From an uncultured Spartobacteria bacterium (GTDB lineage: Bacteria; Verrucomicrobiota; Verrucomicrobiia; Chthoniobacterales; Chthoniobacteraceae): 64,000 nucleotides of DNA. Below the pieces are notes generated by a model. The model worked only from the letters and a program-made list of their open reading frames with translations, did not search any database and was not told the origin of the DNA. Both the position numbers and the translations under genes were made by a program. Location of the stretch: positions 1-64,000 of the forward strand of contig CAIRYQ010000006.1 in the NCBI GenBank assembly GCA_903882875.1, read 5' to 3'. Of this stretch, positions 44,831-53,096 are shown piece after piece (position 1 is the first letter of the stretch; each line of letters starts with the position of its first letter).

Positions 44831-46219
44831 CTAAACGTGGATCGCGTGACCCGCGGCGACCTCCGCCGCTTCCTTCACGCCCTCACCGAGCGTCGGGTGC
44901 GCGTGAATCGTCGCCTCGATTTCGTCAATCGTCGCCTCGAGCGTGATGGCGAGTCCGAGTTCCGCGATCATCTCAGTCGCCTCGGAACCGATGATGTGCG
45001 CGCCGAGGATTTCGCCGTGCGGCTCGCCGACGATGAGCTTCACGAAGCCCTCGCTTTCACCGATCGCACGAGCCTTGCCACTCGCCATGAACGGGAACTT
45101 GCCGATCTTGAATTTCTTCCCCGCCTCCTTCGCCGCCCGCTCGGTGAGGCCGACGCTCGCCACCTGCGGCTGGCAATACGTGCATCCGGGGAAAATCGTC
45201 ACCTTCTTCGGCTTGAACTTCGGCTCGAACATTCCCTCGACCGCCTGCACCGCCTCGAAGCTCGCGACGTGCGCGAGCCACGGCGGCCCGATGATGTCGC
45301 CCGCGGCGAACACGCCCTTCACACTGGTTTCGTAGCGGTCGCTCGTCTTGAGGTAGCCCTTCACGAGTTCAAATTTCAGCGCGCCCGCAGGCAGCAGCGG
45401 CTGGATGCCGATGGCCACGAGCACCATGTCGGCCTCGATCGTCTTCTCCGCGCCCGCCGCATCCGCGACGGTGATTTTCACGCCGCTGTCGCTCACTTCG
45501 GTCTTCGTCGTCTTGTGTCCGAGCAGCGACGTGATGCCCTGCTTTGCAAAAGATTTCTCCAGCGCCTGCGACACCTCGGTGTCCTCGACCGGCAGCAGAT
45601 TCGGCAGCATCTCGACGATCGTCACCTTCGTCCCAAATGCATTGAAAAAATACGCGAACTCCACGCCAATCGCTCCCGCGCCGATGATCACGATGCTCTT
45701 CGGCTGCGCCGGAAGTGCGAGCGCCTCTTTGCTTCCGATCACCGTCTTGCCGTTGAACTCCAGCCCCGGCAACGGACGCGACACGCAGCCTGTGCCGATG
45801 AGGATTTTCGCCGCCGTGTGCGTCTCCTCCTTGCCGTCCGCTGACTTCACGCGCACCTCGCCCGCCTTGTCGAGCGACGCCTCGCCCTTGATCGAATCAA
45901 TCTTGTTCTTCTTGAAAAGGTAATCCACGCCAGCAGCACCTTTGTCCGAGACGACGCGTGAGCGCTTGATGATCGCCGGCCAGTCGTAGCTCAGCCCCTC
46001 GATCTTGAATCCGAACTCCGCCGCGCGGTGCTTCATCGTGTGGAAAAGCTCCGCGTTTTTCAGCAGCGCCTTCGTCGGGATGCAGCCCCAGTTGTTGCAG
46101 GTGCCGCCGCCGCGTTCCTTCTCGACGCACGCGACCTTCTTGCCGAGTTGCGCCGCCTTGATTGCCGCGACGTAGCCCGCGGGTCCTGCTCCGATGACGA
46201 TGAGATCGTAGTTGGCCAT
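44831..46219 (-). CDS. lpdA: Dihydrolipoyl dehydrogenase
   Basis: A 462-residue flavoprotein: FAD motif DLIVIGAGPAGYVAAIKAAQ, redox-active disulfide C41/C46 in GGTCNNWGCIPTKALL, NAD motif SIVIIGAGAIGVEFAYFFNA, FAD-binding GVFAAGDIIGPPWLAHVASF and the catalytic His-Glu in TIHAHPTLGEGVKEA. It reoxidises lipoyl groups of the 2-oxoacid dehydrogenases and of GcvH, which is encoded 16 kb further on. No E1/E2 genes adjoin it. Confidence 0.95.
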   Translation of the reverse strand: MANYDLIVIGAGPAGYVAAIKAAQLGKKVACVEKERGGGTCNNWGCIPTKALLKNAELFHTMKHRAAEFGFKIEGLSYDWPAIIKRSRVVSDKGAAGVDYLFKKNKIDSIKGEASLDKAGEVRVKSADGKEETHTAAKILIGTGCVSRPLPGLEFNGKTVIGSKEALALPAQPKSIVIIGAGAIGVEFAYFFNAFGTKVTIVEMLPNLLPVEDTEVSQALEKSFAKQGITSLLGHKTTKTEVSDSGVKITVADAAGAEKTIEADMVLVAIGIQPLLPAGALKFELVKGYLKTSDRYETSVKGVFAAGDIIGPPWLAHVASFEAVQAVEGMFEPKFKPKKVTIFPGCTYCQPQVASVGLTERAAKEAGKKFKIGKFPFMASGKARAIGESEGFVKLIVGEPHGEILGAHIIGSEATEMIAELGLAITLEATIDEIEATIHAHPTLGEGVKEAAEVAAGHAIHV

Positions 46220-46334
46220 AAAAATTGAGAGCGGCCAACATGCGGGCGCGGGCGCTCATGCGTCAAACGGCTTTTTGCGCGCGCCTCACGCGAATACGCC
46301 CGCGCTACGAATCGCCGCCGTGCCTCGAAAGCGT

Positions 46335-46943
46335 TCAGCCGTTTCGTTCATCCGACACGTCGTCGGCAGCGCCGCGGGACTTGTAAGATTTGCAGTAGCT
46401 GTCCGATTCCTCGACGCGACGCCTGTCCTGCAAGTCCACATCATTCGCGCTCTTTCCCGCGCCCCATGCAAACAGCCGCTCAAACAGCGGCATCAGCCGA
46501 TCCTTTCGGATCTGCTCGAGGAAATACACCTCGTGCTCCTTTTCCTTCATCCCCATCTCGTAGAGCATCGCGTCGTGCTCGCGGATGCCGAGCGCGTGGA
46601 AGTGCCGCATCATCACGAAATACTCGCACACATTTCCGCTCTCCAGTTTCCCCGCGAAAAAGAACGGCATGAAGCGCCCGATCACATGGCAGCTCGCCGA
46701 GATGATTTTTCCGATGAGGTAAAACCGCACCTCATACCAACGCGAAACCGGCACGCCGTACCGCTGCATCAGGCCGAGAATGTTTTCGCGGTGTTTCCAT
46801 TCGTCGTCCTCAATTTGCTTCACCGCCGCCTTCGCATCCGGATTTTTCAGCGAGGCCGCATGGCCGATGTATGCAAAGGCCGCGGCCCGTTCGGCCGAAT
46901 AGGCTTTCTGCAAAAGTTTTTCGAGCGCGGGATGCGCGAGCAT
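46335..46943 (-). CDS. Ferritin-like diiron protein (COQ7/rubrerythrin-like)
   Basis: A 202-residue four-helix protein with two diiron half-sites: E18 in AYSAERAAAFAYIGHA and EDDEWKHREN (E48, H51), then a later pair in GNVCEYFVMMRHFHALG and EMGMKEKEHEVYFLEQI. Spacing is that of ferritin-like demethoxyubiquinone-hydroxylase/rubrerythrin proteins. The C-terminal 40 residues are basic and unconserved. ATG at 46943 is used because conserved sequence starts at once; a longer start at 46991 is open. Exact reaction unknown. Confidence 0.7.
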   Translation of the reverse strand: MLAHPALEKLLQKAYSAERAAAFAYIGHAASLKNPDAKAAVKQIEDDEWKHRENILGLMQRYGVPVSRWYEVRFYLIGKIISASCHVIGRFMPFFFAGKLESGNVCEYFVMMRHFHALGIREHDAMLYEMGMKEKEHEVYFLEQIRKDRLMPLFERLFAWGAGKSANDVDLQDRRRVEESDSYCKSYKSRGAADDVSDERNG

Positions 46944-47050
46944 CCCGCAAGGATATCCTTTGCGGTCTCGCCGTAAACATCCGCGAGCCACATGTCGTGG
47001 CCGCTGAGAATGAAGGTGAACCCCGTGTGATTGACGCCGGGCTCAGACAC
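46847..47050 (-). CDS. Doubtful short ORF overlapping the diiron-protein start
   Basis: GTG at 47050 opens a 67-residue frame whose first about 35 residues (MSEPGVNHTGFTFILSGHDM then WLADVYGETAKDILAG) look protein-like with coding-type codons. It then runs into the diiron gene in another frame, where the sequence becomes basic. It may be a truncated leftover of another gene. No family recognised. Confidence 0.25.
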   Translation of the reverse strand: MSEPGVNHTGFTFILSGHDMWLADVYGETAKDILAGCSRIPRSKNFCRKPIRPNGPRPLHTSAMRPR

Positions 47051-47081
47051 GCATCAGGGCGGGACTTGCAATCGAAGCCGA

Positions 47082-47114
47082 CATTGCCTCCGCACGATTC
47101 GTGCGGAGGCAATG
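47082..47114 (-). terminator. Perfect hairpin downstream of the second Tat Gfo/Idh gene
   Basis: CATTGCCTCCGCAC (47082-47095) and GTGCGGAGGCAATG (47101-47114) make a 14-bp perfect stem with a 5-nt loop, about 40 bp beyond the stop. No T-run. The design matches the hairpin after the other Tat Gfo/Idh gene. Confidence 0.65.
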
Positions 47115-47154
47115 CCATCAAACCAGTCTGCGGGAATCAAGAACCCGGGCCGCT

Positions 47155-48498
47155 CTACACCTTCCAAGGCCCGCGGTATTCGCGCGTGAGCCAATCGGCC
47201 TTGCCGGTGCCGCCGGCGAAGTCGAGCTTCGCGGGATCCCACTGGATCGTCTGGCCGTAACGGTAGGCGAGGTTCACAAGGTGGCACGTCGTCACGGTGC
47301 GCGCGCCGATGGCGACGTCGGCGATGGGGCGCTTCCGCGAGCGCACGCATTCCATGAAGTTGTCCTTGTGGCCGGTCGTGGCCTCGAGCTTCACCTTCGC
47401 GGTGGCGAGATATTCCTTCTCGACGAGATCGAGCTGATCCTTGAGCGACGGCTTGCTGTCGTTCTTGCTGAAGTTCGCGATTTCCTTGTCGCCGATTTTC
47501 AGGATGAAGCGTCCGCGGTTCACGAAGATGAATCCGTTCTCGCCGTGGAAGGTCACGCCGTTTTCCGAGATGTGATCCACCTCGACGCCGCTCGCGTATT
47601 TCAGCTTCACGCCCTTCTGCGCGTCCTTCTCGCCCGGCGGGATGATTTCCACCGGGCCGCGCTCGTCTTCGCCGAGTCCCCACTGGCAGATGTCGAAATG
47701 ATGCGCGCCCCAGTCCGTCACCATGCCGCCGCCGTATTCCCAATATTTGCGCCAGTCCGGGAAATGCGTATGCACGCCGCGCGGCGAGAGGATGCTGTTG
47801 TAGGGGCGCATCGGCGCGGGCCCGAGCCAGCGATCCCAGTCGAGGCCGGGTTCCATCGCTTCCTCGGGAAGATCGCACGGCTTGCCGGGACCGCCGACAC
47901 CGACGGATGCGTGGTAAATTTTTCCGACGATGTTGTTGCGCGCGAGTTCGCACGCGACGCGGAACTCGCGCGAGCTGCGCTGCTGCGAGCCGGTCTGGAA
48001 CACGCGGCTCGTGTCGCGGATCGTCTTCACGAGCGTCCACGCCTCGTGGATCGTCTCGGTCATCGGCTTCTCCGCGTAGATGTCCTTGCCGGCCTTCGCC
48101 GCGGCGATGTCAATCAGCGCGTGCCAGTGGTCGGGAGTCGCGACGCACACGAGGTCAATGTCCTTCCGCGCGAGCAGGTCTTCGAAATTTGTGAACGATG
48201 CGCAGCCCTTGTAGTTCGAGCCGGTCTGCTTCGCGTAAAAATCCTCGGCGGTCTTCTTCGCATTTTCGCGGCGTGTCGTGTCCACGTCGCACACGGCGAC
48301 GACCTGCGTGTCCGCGCGGCGCAGCCAGTCGCCGAGGTGGCCGGAGTTCATCTTGCCGTTGCCGATGAGGCCGATGGAAAGTTTGTCGTTCGGTTTCACA
48401 TCCGCGGCCCAGATGCGGCCTGGCAGAAACATCGGCGCGACGCCGGCTGCGAGTGTGGTGCGGAGGAAGGAACGGCGGGAGGTGCGAGGGATGTTCAT
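47155..48498 (-). CDS. Tat-exported Gfo/Idh/MocA-family oxidoreductase
   Basis: A 447-residue protein beginning MNIPRTSRRSFLRTTLAAGV (Tat motif SRRSFLR). Rossmann motif LSIGLIGNGKMNSGHLGDWL, QVVAVCDVD, DLVCVATPDHWHALIDIAAA and the EKP in GKDIYAEKPMTETIHEAWTL are intact. The C-terminal domain has EYGGGMVTDWGAHHFDICQW. It is related to, but clearly distinct from, the Tat protein at 41554-42960, where the EKP is changed. A LacI-type regulator gene lies 126 bp upstream on the same strand and may control it. Confidence 0.9.
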   Translation of the reverse strand: MNIPRTSRRSFLRTTLAAGVAPMFLPGRIWAADVKPNDKLSIGLIGNGKMNSGHLGDWLRRADTQVVAVCDVDTTRRENAKKTAEDFYAKQTGSNYKGCASFTNFEDLLARKDIDLVCVATPDHWHALIDIAAAKAGKDIYAEKPMTETIHEAWTLVKTIRDTSRVFQTGSQQRSSREFRVACELARNNIVGKIYHASVGVGGPGKPCDLPEEAMEPGLDWDRWLGPAPMRPYNSILSPRGVHTHFPDWRKYWEYGGGMVTDWGAHHFDICQWGLGEDERGPVEIIPPGEKDAQKGVKLKYASGVEVDHISENGVTFHGENGFIFVNRGRFILKIGDKEIANFSKNDSKPSLKDQLDLVEKEYLATAKVKLEATTGHKDNFMECVRSRKRPIADVAIGARTVTTCHLVNLAYRYGQTIQWDPAKLDFAGGTGKADWLTREYRGPWKV

Positions 48499-48624
48499 GG
48501 TGTGTGGAGTTGGTGAGGTTAGTATCCGCGCGGCGTGGCGGCCTTGGCAAAAAAGAAATCGCGTGTGGCTGCGAATGACCGGCTGCGGAGTGTGCGGACT
48601 TTTTTCCCGTGAAAAATATCGCGC

Positions 48625-49761
48625 CTACCTTGCGACGGGACCGGAACTGCTGCGCTCGATGAGGCGCACGCCCACGGTGATCTTCGCAGCGTCCGCCGGG
48701 ATTCCCTCGCGGATCTGCCGGTCGGCTTCGCGCACCGCAGCGGATGCGATTTCGTCCACCGGCAGCACGACGGCGGTGATCGGCACGCTGGATTCAATAG
48801 GGCCGGCGTGATCCGCAAAGGTGACGACGCTGAGATGGCCGGGCACCCGCACGCCGTGCGAATGCGCGACGGCAATGGCTCCCGCGGCGACGCTCGCCGA
48901 GAGGCAGAGCAGGGCGGTGGGCCGCGATGGGCGCGCCCGCATTTGCTCGATGGCGGCGATGCCCGTTTCGAAATTCAGGTCGCCCGAAAAGACGTCATCC
49001 GGCCGGATAGTGAGCCCGAGTTGCGCCGCCGCATCGCCGATGGCGACACTCATTTCCGCCAGCCGCGGGTCGTGGCTGCCGAACGGCCCGCCGACGATTC
49101 CGATTTGGCGGTGCCCGTGCTGGACGAAATGCGCGAGCGCGAGCCGGGCCGCGGCATGGTGGTCAGGCGCGATGCTCGTCACGCCCGGCATCGGATGCGT
49201 GTGGCCGAGCACGAGGGTGGGAAGCCGGCGCTCGTGGACGACGCGGCAGATGGACTCATTTCCCGCACCGACAAAGAGAATTTTGGACGCGGTGCCGTGA
49301 TGCAGCGGGCTTGGCAGCGTCGCGGCGGCACCGTAGTCGAGCGTCTCGTCGTAGAGGATCACGGAAATGCTCGAAGGCTGCCGCGGGATGTGCGCCATGA
49401 GCGATGCGGCAAGCCATGCGACGAACGGATTCGCGATCCTGCCGGAGATGCGATCCGAGACGAGGAGGCAGGTCTCGCCAAGCTCGGGATAGATGCGGAC
49501 GAATGCGCGGAGATCATTCGGCACGTAGCCGAGATCCTTGCACGTCTTGAAGACGCGCTCGCGTGTCTTCGGGCTCACGCGGATGCCGTAGTCGCGGTCA
49601 TTCAGCAGCGAGGAAATCGCGCCTTGCGAAACGCCCGCGACACGCGCCACCGCAGCCATCGTGACGGTCTTGCCCGTGACATCGCTGCGGGGAGGGGAAG
49701 CTTCCCTGTTCGGCTCCTCGCCTGCGTCACCGTTGGTAAGACCTTCGCTGGGCACACTCAT
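48625..49761 (-). CDS. LacI-family transcriptional regulator
   Basis: A 378-residue regulator. After a 30-residue leader the HTH reads VTMAAVARVAGVSQGAISSL with LNDRDYGIRVSPKTRERVFK, the LacI hinge/HTH pattern. The effector domain is periplasmic-binding-protein-like (PTLVLGHTHPMPGVTSIAPD, GHRQIGIVGGPFGSHDPRLA, PTALLCLSASVAAGAIAVAH, GVRVPGHLSVVTFADHAG). It probably senses a sugar and controls the Gfo/Idh gene immediately downstream. Confidence 0.9.
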   Translation of the reverse strand: MSVPSEGLTNGDAGEEPNREASPPRSDVTGKTVTMAAVARVAGVSQGAISSLLNDRDYGIRVSPKTRERVFKTCKDLGYVPNDLRAFVRIYPELGETCLLVSDRISGRIANPFVAWLAASLMAHIPRQPSSISVILYDETLDYGAAATLPSPLHHGTASKILFVGAGNESICRVVHERRLPTLVLGHTHPMPGVTSIAPDHHAAARLALAHFVQHGHRQIGIVGGPFGSHDPRLAEMSVAIGDAAAQLGLTIRPDDVFSGDLNFETGIAAIEQMRARPSRPTALLCLSASVAAGAIAVAHSHGVRVPGHLSVVTFADHAGPIESSVPITAVVLPVDEIASAAVREADRQIREGIPADAAKITVGVRLIERSSSGPVAR

Positions 49762-49837
49762 GGTACGGTCTTAATTTCGCCCCGTCATTTTCCCAAGCAC
49801 AAAATTTCAAGGTGACATTACTGCCACCCGAATTCCG

Positions 49838-51715
49838 TCACTCTTCCGGTAACACGAGCTTCACCAGACGCGCGACGCCGTCGCGGGCGAAGTCGCTCGC
49901 GGGATACATTTTTTGCGCCTTGAGATAATGTGCGAGGCTGGAGCCGACCTGCTCGTGCTTCTCGAGATCCTCGGCCGTGTGGATCACTTTCACAAAGTCG
50001 CTCGCCCGCGTCGTCATGTCCGCGCGCTGCTGATTGAGCTTCCCGTCGTCGGGGAAATCCGTGTACGCGCGCTCCAGGCTCTCCCACGCGCCGGCGTGGT
50101 TGCCGGTGCGCGACATCTCCTCGGCGCGCATCAGCGAGGCCTCGATCGTCTCGATGTTTTTCATCACCTTCTCGAGCGTCTGCTTGCGCTCGGGGTTCAC
50201 TGCGACGGCGGCGATGAAGCGCACCTTGTCGTTCCAAATCCCGCGGTAATCGCGCTTGCCGACGAGGCCGTCGAACTCCCGCAGCGCGTCCTGCAGCACG
50301 TCCGTCTGCTTGAAGATTTTCTCCGTCGCTTCCTTGAATTCCGGGTTGTTCGGCCACACCTCCGCGGCGTCGGCGAGCGCCTTTTCCATCGTCGCCTTGT
50401 CGTCGCGGGACAACGCGTCGCGCGCCTTTGCCAGCAGCATCCGCGACTGGATGCGCGCGGCCTCGATCGCCTGCGTGGGCTTCGAGTCGTCGAAGTCGTT
50501 CGCGACCTTTTTCAAGTCCTTCACGAGTCCCTCGGCGCGGCCGTAGTCATGCACATCAATCGCCGAGACGAGCTGGTAGCTCTTCTGCGCAAAATCGAGG
50601 CACTTCCGTTTTTTGTCGCGCGGCACGAGGCGCACCTCGGGCATGTATTCGCCGGTCACGAAGACTTCCTGCATCCGCATCGTCGCGCCCTGCATCTCGT
50701 TTTTTTCGAGGAGAAAGTCGAACGCCTTCACGCCTTCGCGCACGTCGCGCATCATCTCATTGGCCATCGAGTCAATGATGCTCACGGTCGGCGGCATGCC
50801 GGTGCTCTTTGCAAAGAGATCCTGCGCGTCCTTGCCGAGGTTCAGCTTCGTGTCGCCATCCGTGAAAAGCGCTCGGTAGAAGCGCGTGGCCATGAGCACG
50901 TGCTGGAAGCGGCGCTGCAGGAAAAACTGCACCATCATCGCCTGAAATTCGACCTTCGCCTGAATCTCCGAGAGCTCCTTCTTCACCTGGTTCGCCTTGA
51001 TGGCCGCGAGATTTTCCGCGAGCCGGCGCGAGTAGCTCGCGGTCTGCGTGTCGGTCTGGTTGACCGGGTTCACCGCCGAGCCGCCCTTCTGCGTGCCGCC
51101 GCCATTCTTGCCGGTCTGCTGCTGGTTCGGTTTGCTCATCGCCTTGTCGGCATTCACCACGCCGATGTTCCATTCGAGCTTCCGTGCGGCCTCCTCGAGC
51201 GAATCGTTTGCATTCGCGAGGCGTGATACGTTCCGCTGCGCCTGCCACACGGAATACACCGCGTCCGCGAGCGAATTGCACAGCCGCGCATCAATGTCGT
51301 AACGACCCGCGTACGGCAGCAGGCGGAATGCGCCGTCAATGTTCTGCACCGTCGCATTTCCCGGCGCGAGGAGGATCAGGATGCGGTCAATGATCTGCCG
51401 GTAGGCCGCCTCGTCGCCCGTCGTCGCCTCGGGGGCGTTCAGGAATTTCTCGAACCGCGCCTGGAAGACCCGGTTGTTGGTGACGTTCCAGTTCTTGCCA
51501 TTGAAAGTCATCACCTCCGAGCCGGGATCGAGCACGGGAATTTCCTGGCCGAATGGTGAGCCGCCCGCCTTCGGTTTCGCCGCGCCGCCGCCTCCGGCAG
51601 CCGGTGCGGCGGCAGGCGCACCGGCGGGTGCGGGCGCATCCGGCACCTGCGCGGAAGTGGTGCAGAGGCACAATGCTGAGACGGCGAATATTCGGAGCGA
51701 GGTGTGAGTGATCAT
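49838..51715 (-). CDS. Large exported helical protein of unknown function
   Basis: A 625-residue protein with a signal peptide (MITHTSLRIFAVSALCLCTT) and a Pro/Ala/Gly-rich stretch to about 60. The rest is mostly charged helix. The C-terminal third resembles TPR-like helical repeats (AGAWESLERAYTDFPDDGKL, SSLAHYLKAQKMYPASDFAR). A Gln/Asn/Gly-rich insert (KPNQQQTGKNGGGTQKGG) occurs near 190. I recognise no enzyme motif. Codon usage and length support a real gene. The stop lies 76 bp before the start-side region of the LacI gene, same strand. Confidence 0.75.
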   Translation of the reverse strand: MITHTSLRIFAVSALCLCTTSAQVPDAPAPAGAPAAAPAAGGGGAAKPKAGGSPFGQEIPVLDPGSEVMTFNGKNWNVTNNRVFQARFEKFLNAPEATTGDEAAYRQIIDRILILLAPGNATVQNIDGAFRLLPYAGRYDIDARLCNSLADAVYSVWQAQRNVSRLANANDSLEEAARKLEWNIGVVNADKAMSKPNQQQTGKNGGGTQKGGSAVNPVNQTDTQTASYSRRLAENLAAIKANQVKKELSEIQAKVEFQAMMVQFFLQRRFQHVLMATRFYRALFTDGDTKLNLGKDAQDLFAKSTGMPPTVSIIDSMANEMMRDVREGVKAFDFLLEKNEMQGATMRMQEVFVTGEYMPEVRLVPRDKKRKCLDFAQKSYQLVSAIDVHDYGRAEGLVKDLKKVANDFDDSKPTQAIEAARIQSRMLLAKARDALSRDDKATMEKALADAAEVWPNNPEFKEATEKIFKQTDVLQDALREFDGLVGKRDYRGIWNDKVRFIAAVAVNPERKQTLEKVMKNIETIEASLMRAEEMSRTGNHAGAWESLERAYTDFPDDGKLNQQRADMTTRASDFVKVIHTAEDLEKHEQVGSSLAHYLKAQKMYPASDFARDGVARLVKLVLPEE

Positions 51716-51822
51716 AGGAGGATGCGCAAAAGGATAGCCAGCCCTGTGCCGCGATGCAACGGCGGCGAAGATGACAGCTCTGTTCGTTCAGGACGCCCGC
51801 TCGGGGCGGCCTTGCCCGCGTG

Positions 51823-52212
51823 TCAAACTTTTTTCAGCTCGATCGCGTTCAGCTTGCCCTTGTCGCCGACCTTCACGCGGATGAGCAGTCGCTGGCCCTT
51901 CTGCACGTTCACATCGCGCAGCTCGGAAGGGATCACCACGGGCACCGGCTCGCCGTTCACCTCGATGGAAAAAAGGCGCGCGCTCTTTGAATAGTGGAGC
52001 TGCTCGCCGACCACGCCTTCCAGCTTGTATTCGTTCAGGTGCAGCGAATTCGCATTCTGCAGATAGTCCGCGACGGGAAACGCCTCGAGCTTGCTGAACG
52101 GATCCGCGAACCGGCCCTTGAACAAATAAAGCCCGACGCTCACCGCAACAATGACGACGGCCGCGATGGCGAACCACGCGGGATTGACGGATGAACTTGC
52201 TCTGCGGGCCAT
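51823..52212 (-). CDS. Single-pass membrane protein with small beta domain
   Basis: A 129-residue protein. One transmembrane helix (AWFAIAAVVIVAVSVGLYLF, about 12-31) is followed by a beta-rich domain (YKLEGVVGEQLHYSKSARLF, VVIPSELRDVNVQKGQRLLI, RVKVGDKGKLNAIELKK) that reads like an OB-fold. It lies 107 bp upstream of the large exported protein on the same strand and may work with it. Its start region is divergent from the phosphorylase-like gene. Confidence 0.7.
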   Translation of the reverse strand: MARRASSSVNPAWFAIAAVVIVAVSVGLYLFKGRFADPFSKLEAFPVADYLQNANSLHLNEYKLEGVVGEQLHYSKSARLFSIEVNGEPVPVVIPSELRDVNVQKGQRLLIRVKVGDKGKLNAIELKKV

Positions 52213-52283
52213 CCAGTCACGCTAGGAAACGATGCCCGAGTTGGCAAAGGCTTTCGCAAAATCGCACACTGATCGCCGCGCGA

Positions 52284-53027
52284 ATGAAGTCCTGCAAACG
52301 GGTCTTGAGTTCCATCCTCCCGCTGCGGGAATGTCGCCGCTTGCCCGACAAATCCACACCCGACTCCGCCGCACCCGTGGCGGTGACCTTTGCGCGCCCC
52401 GAGGAGAGCGGCGCATTCCGCCGCAGGCTCGACGGCGTGCGAAAGGAAAATTGCGGCGCGCTCACGGCGTGGCGCGGACGCGTCGGAGGAATCAACGTGC
52501 TCGTGATTCACACCGGCATCGGTCCCGCCTCGGCGCAGCGCGCGATCGGCGAACTGCTCGCACACGGAAAACCGCGCAGGGTGATCTGCGCCGGATTCGC
52601 CGGGGGCCTCGACCCCGCGCTGCGCGTGGGCGACACGCTCACCGCGGATTTTCCCGGCGCGCCGATCCTCTCCCGCGCGCTGCCGATCGAGACGCCCGCG
52701 GAAAAGGTCGCCGCATTCCGCGAGACCGGCGCGCGCCTCGTGGACATGGAGACGGCCACGCTCGCCGAAGCGTGCGCACTCGCAAACATGCCGCTCAGCG
52801 CCGTGCGCGCCGTGAGCGACTCCGCCGATCAGTTTTTGCCCGTGCCGTTCGACGCGTGGTTCGACACGCGGCGCCAGCGCGCGCGGCCAGTCGCGCTCGT
52901 GCTGCACCTGTTCCGCCACCCGTCCCACATCGCGCCTTTTGTGCGCTTCCTCTCGCGGCTCCCGAGTGTCGCCAGGGCGCTCGCCGCGGCTGTGGAGGAG
53001 GCTTTGAAAATGACGGATGAAAGATGA
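52284..53027 (+). CDS. Nucleoside-phosphorylase-superfamily protein
   Basis: A 247-residue protein of the PNP/MTA-nucleosidase fold: INVLVIHTGIGPASAQRAIG, RVICAGFAGGLDPALRVGDT and the purine/ribose site VDMETATLAEACALANMPLS with AVRAVSDSAD. It may cleave a nucleoside such as methylthioadenosine or futalosine, or be the hopanoid-associated HpnG type. The N-terminus is uncertain; ATG at 52284 is used, and the conserved part starts at VAVTFARPEESGAF. It precedes waaA by 69 bp on the same strand. Confidence 0.75.
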   Translation: MKSCKRVLSSILPLRECRRLPDKSTPDSAAPVAVTFARPEESGAFRRRLDGVRKENCGALTAWRGRVGGINVLVIHTGIGPASAQRAIGELLAHGKPRRVICAGFAGGLDPALRVGDTLTADFPGAPILSRALPIETPAEKVAAFRETGARLVDMETATLAEACALANMPLSAVRAVSDSADQFLPVPFDAWFDTRRQRARPVALVLHLFRHPSHIAPFVRFLSRLPSVARALAAAVEEALKMTDER

Positions 53028-53062
53028 CGCATTGAATCATCCGCCGGGATTTCACGCTCGCT

Positions 53063-53090
53063 TTCGTCATTCGTCATTCGTCATTCGTCA
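53063..53090 (+). repeat. Four 7-bp tandem repeats
   Basis: TTCGTCA occurs four times without interruption just before the waaA start. It looks like a slippage-prone spacer; copy number could change spacing of the waaA leader. Confidence 0.8.
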
Positions 53091-53096
53091 TCCCTC

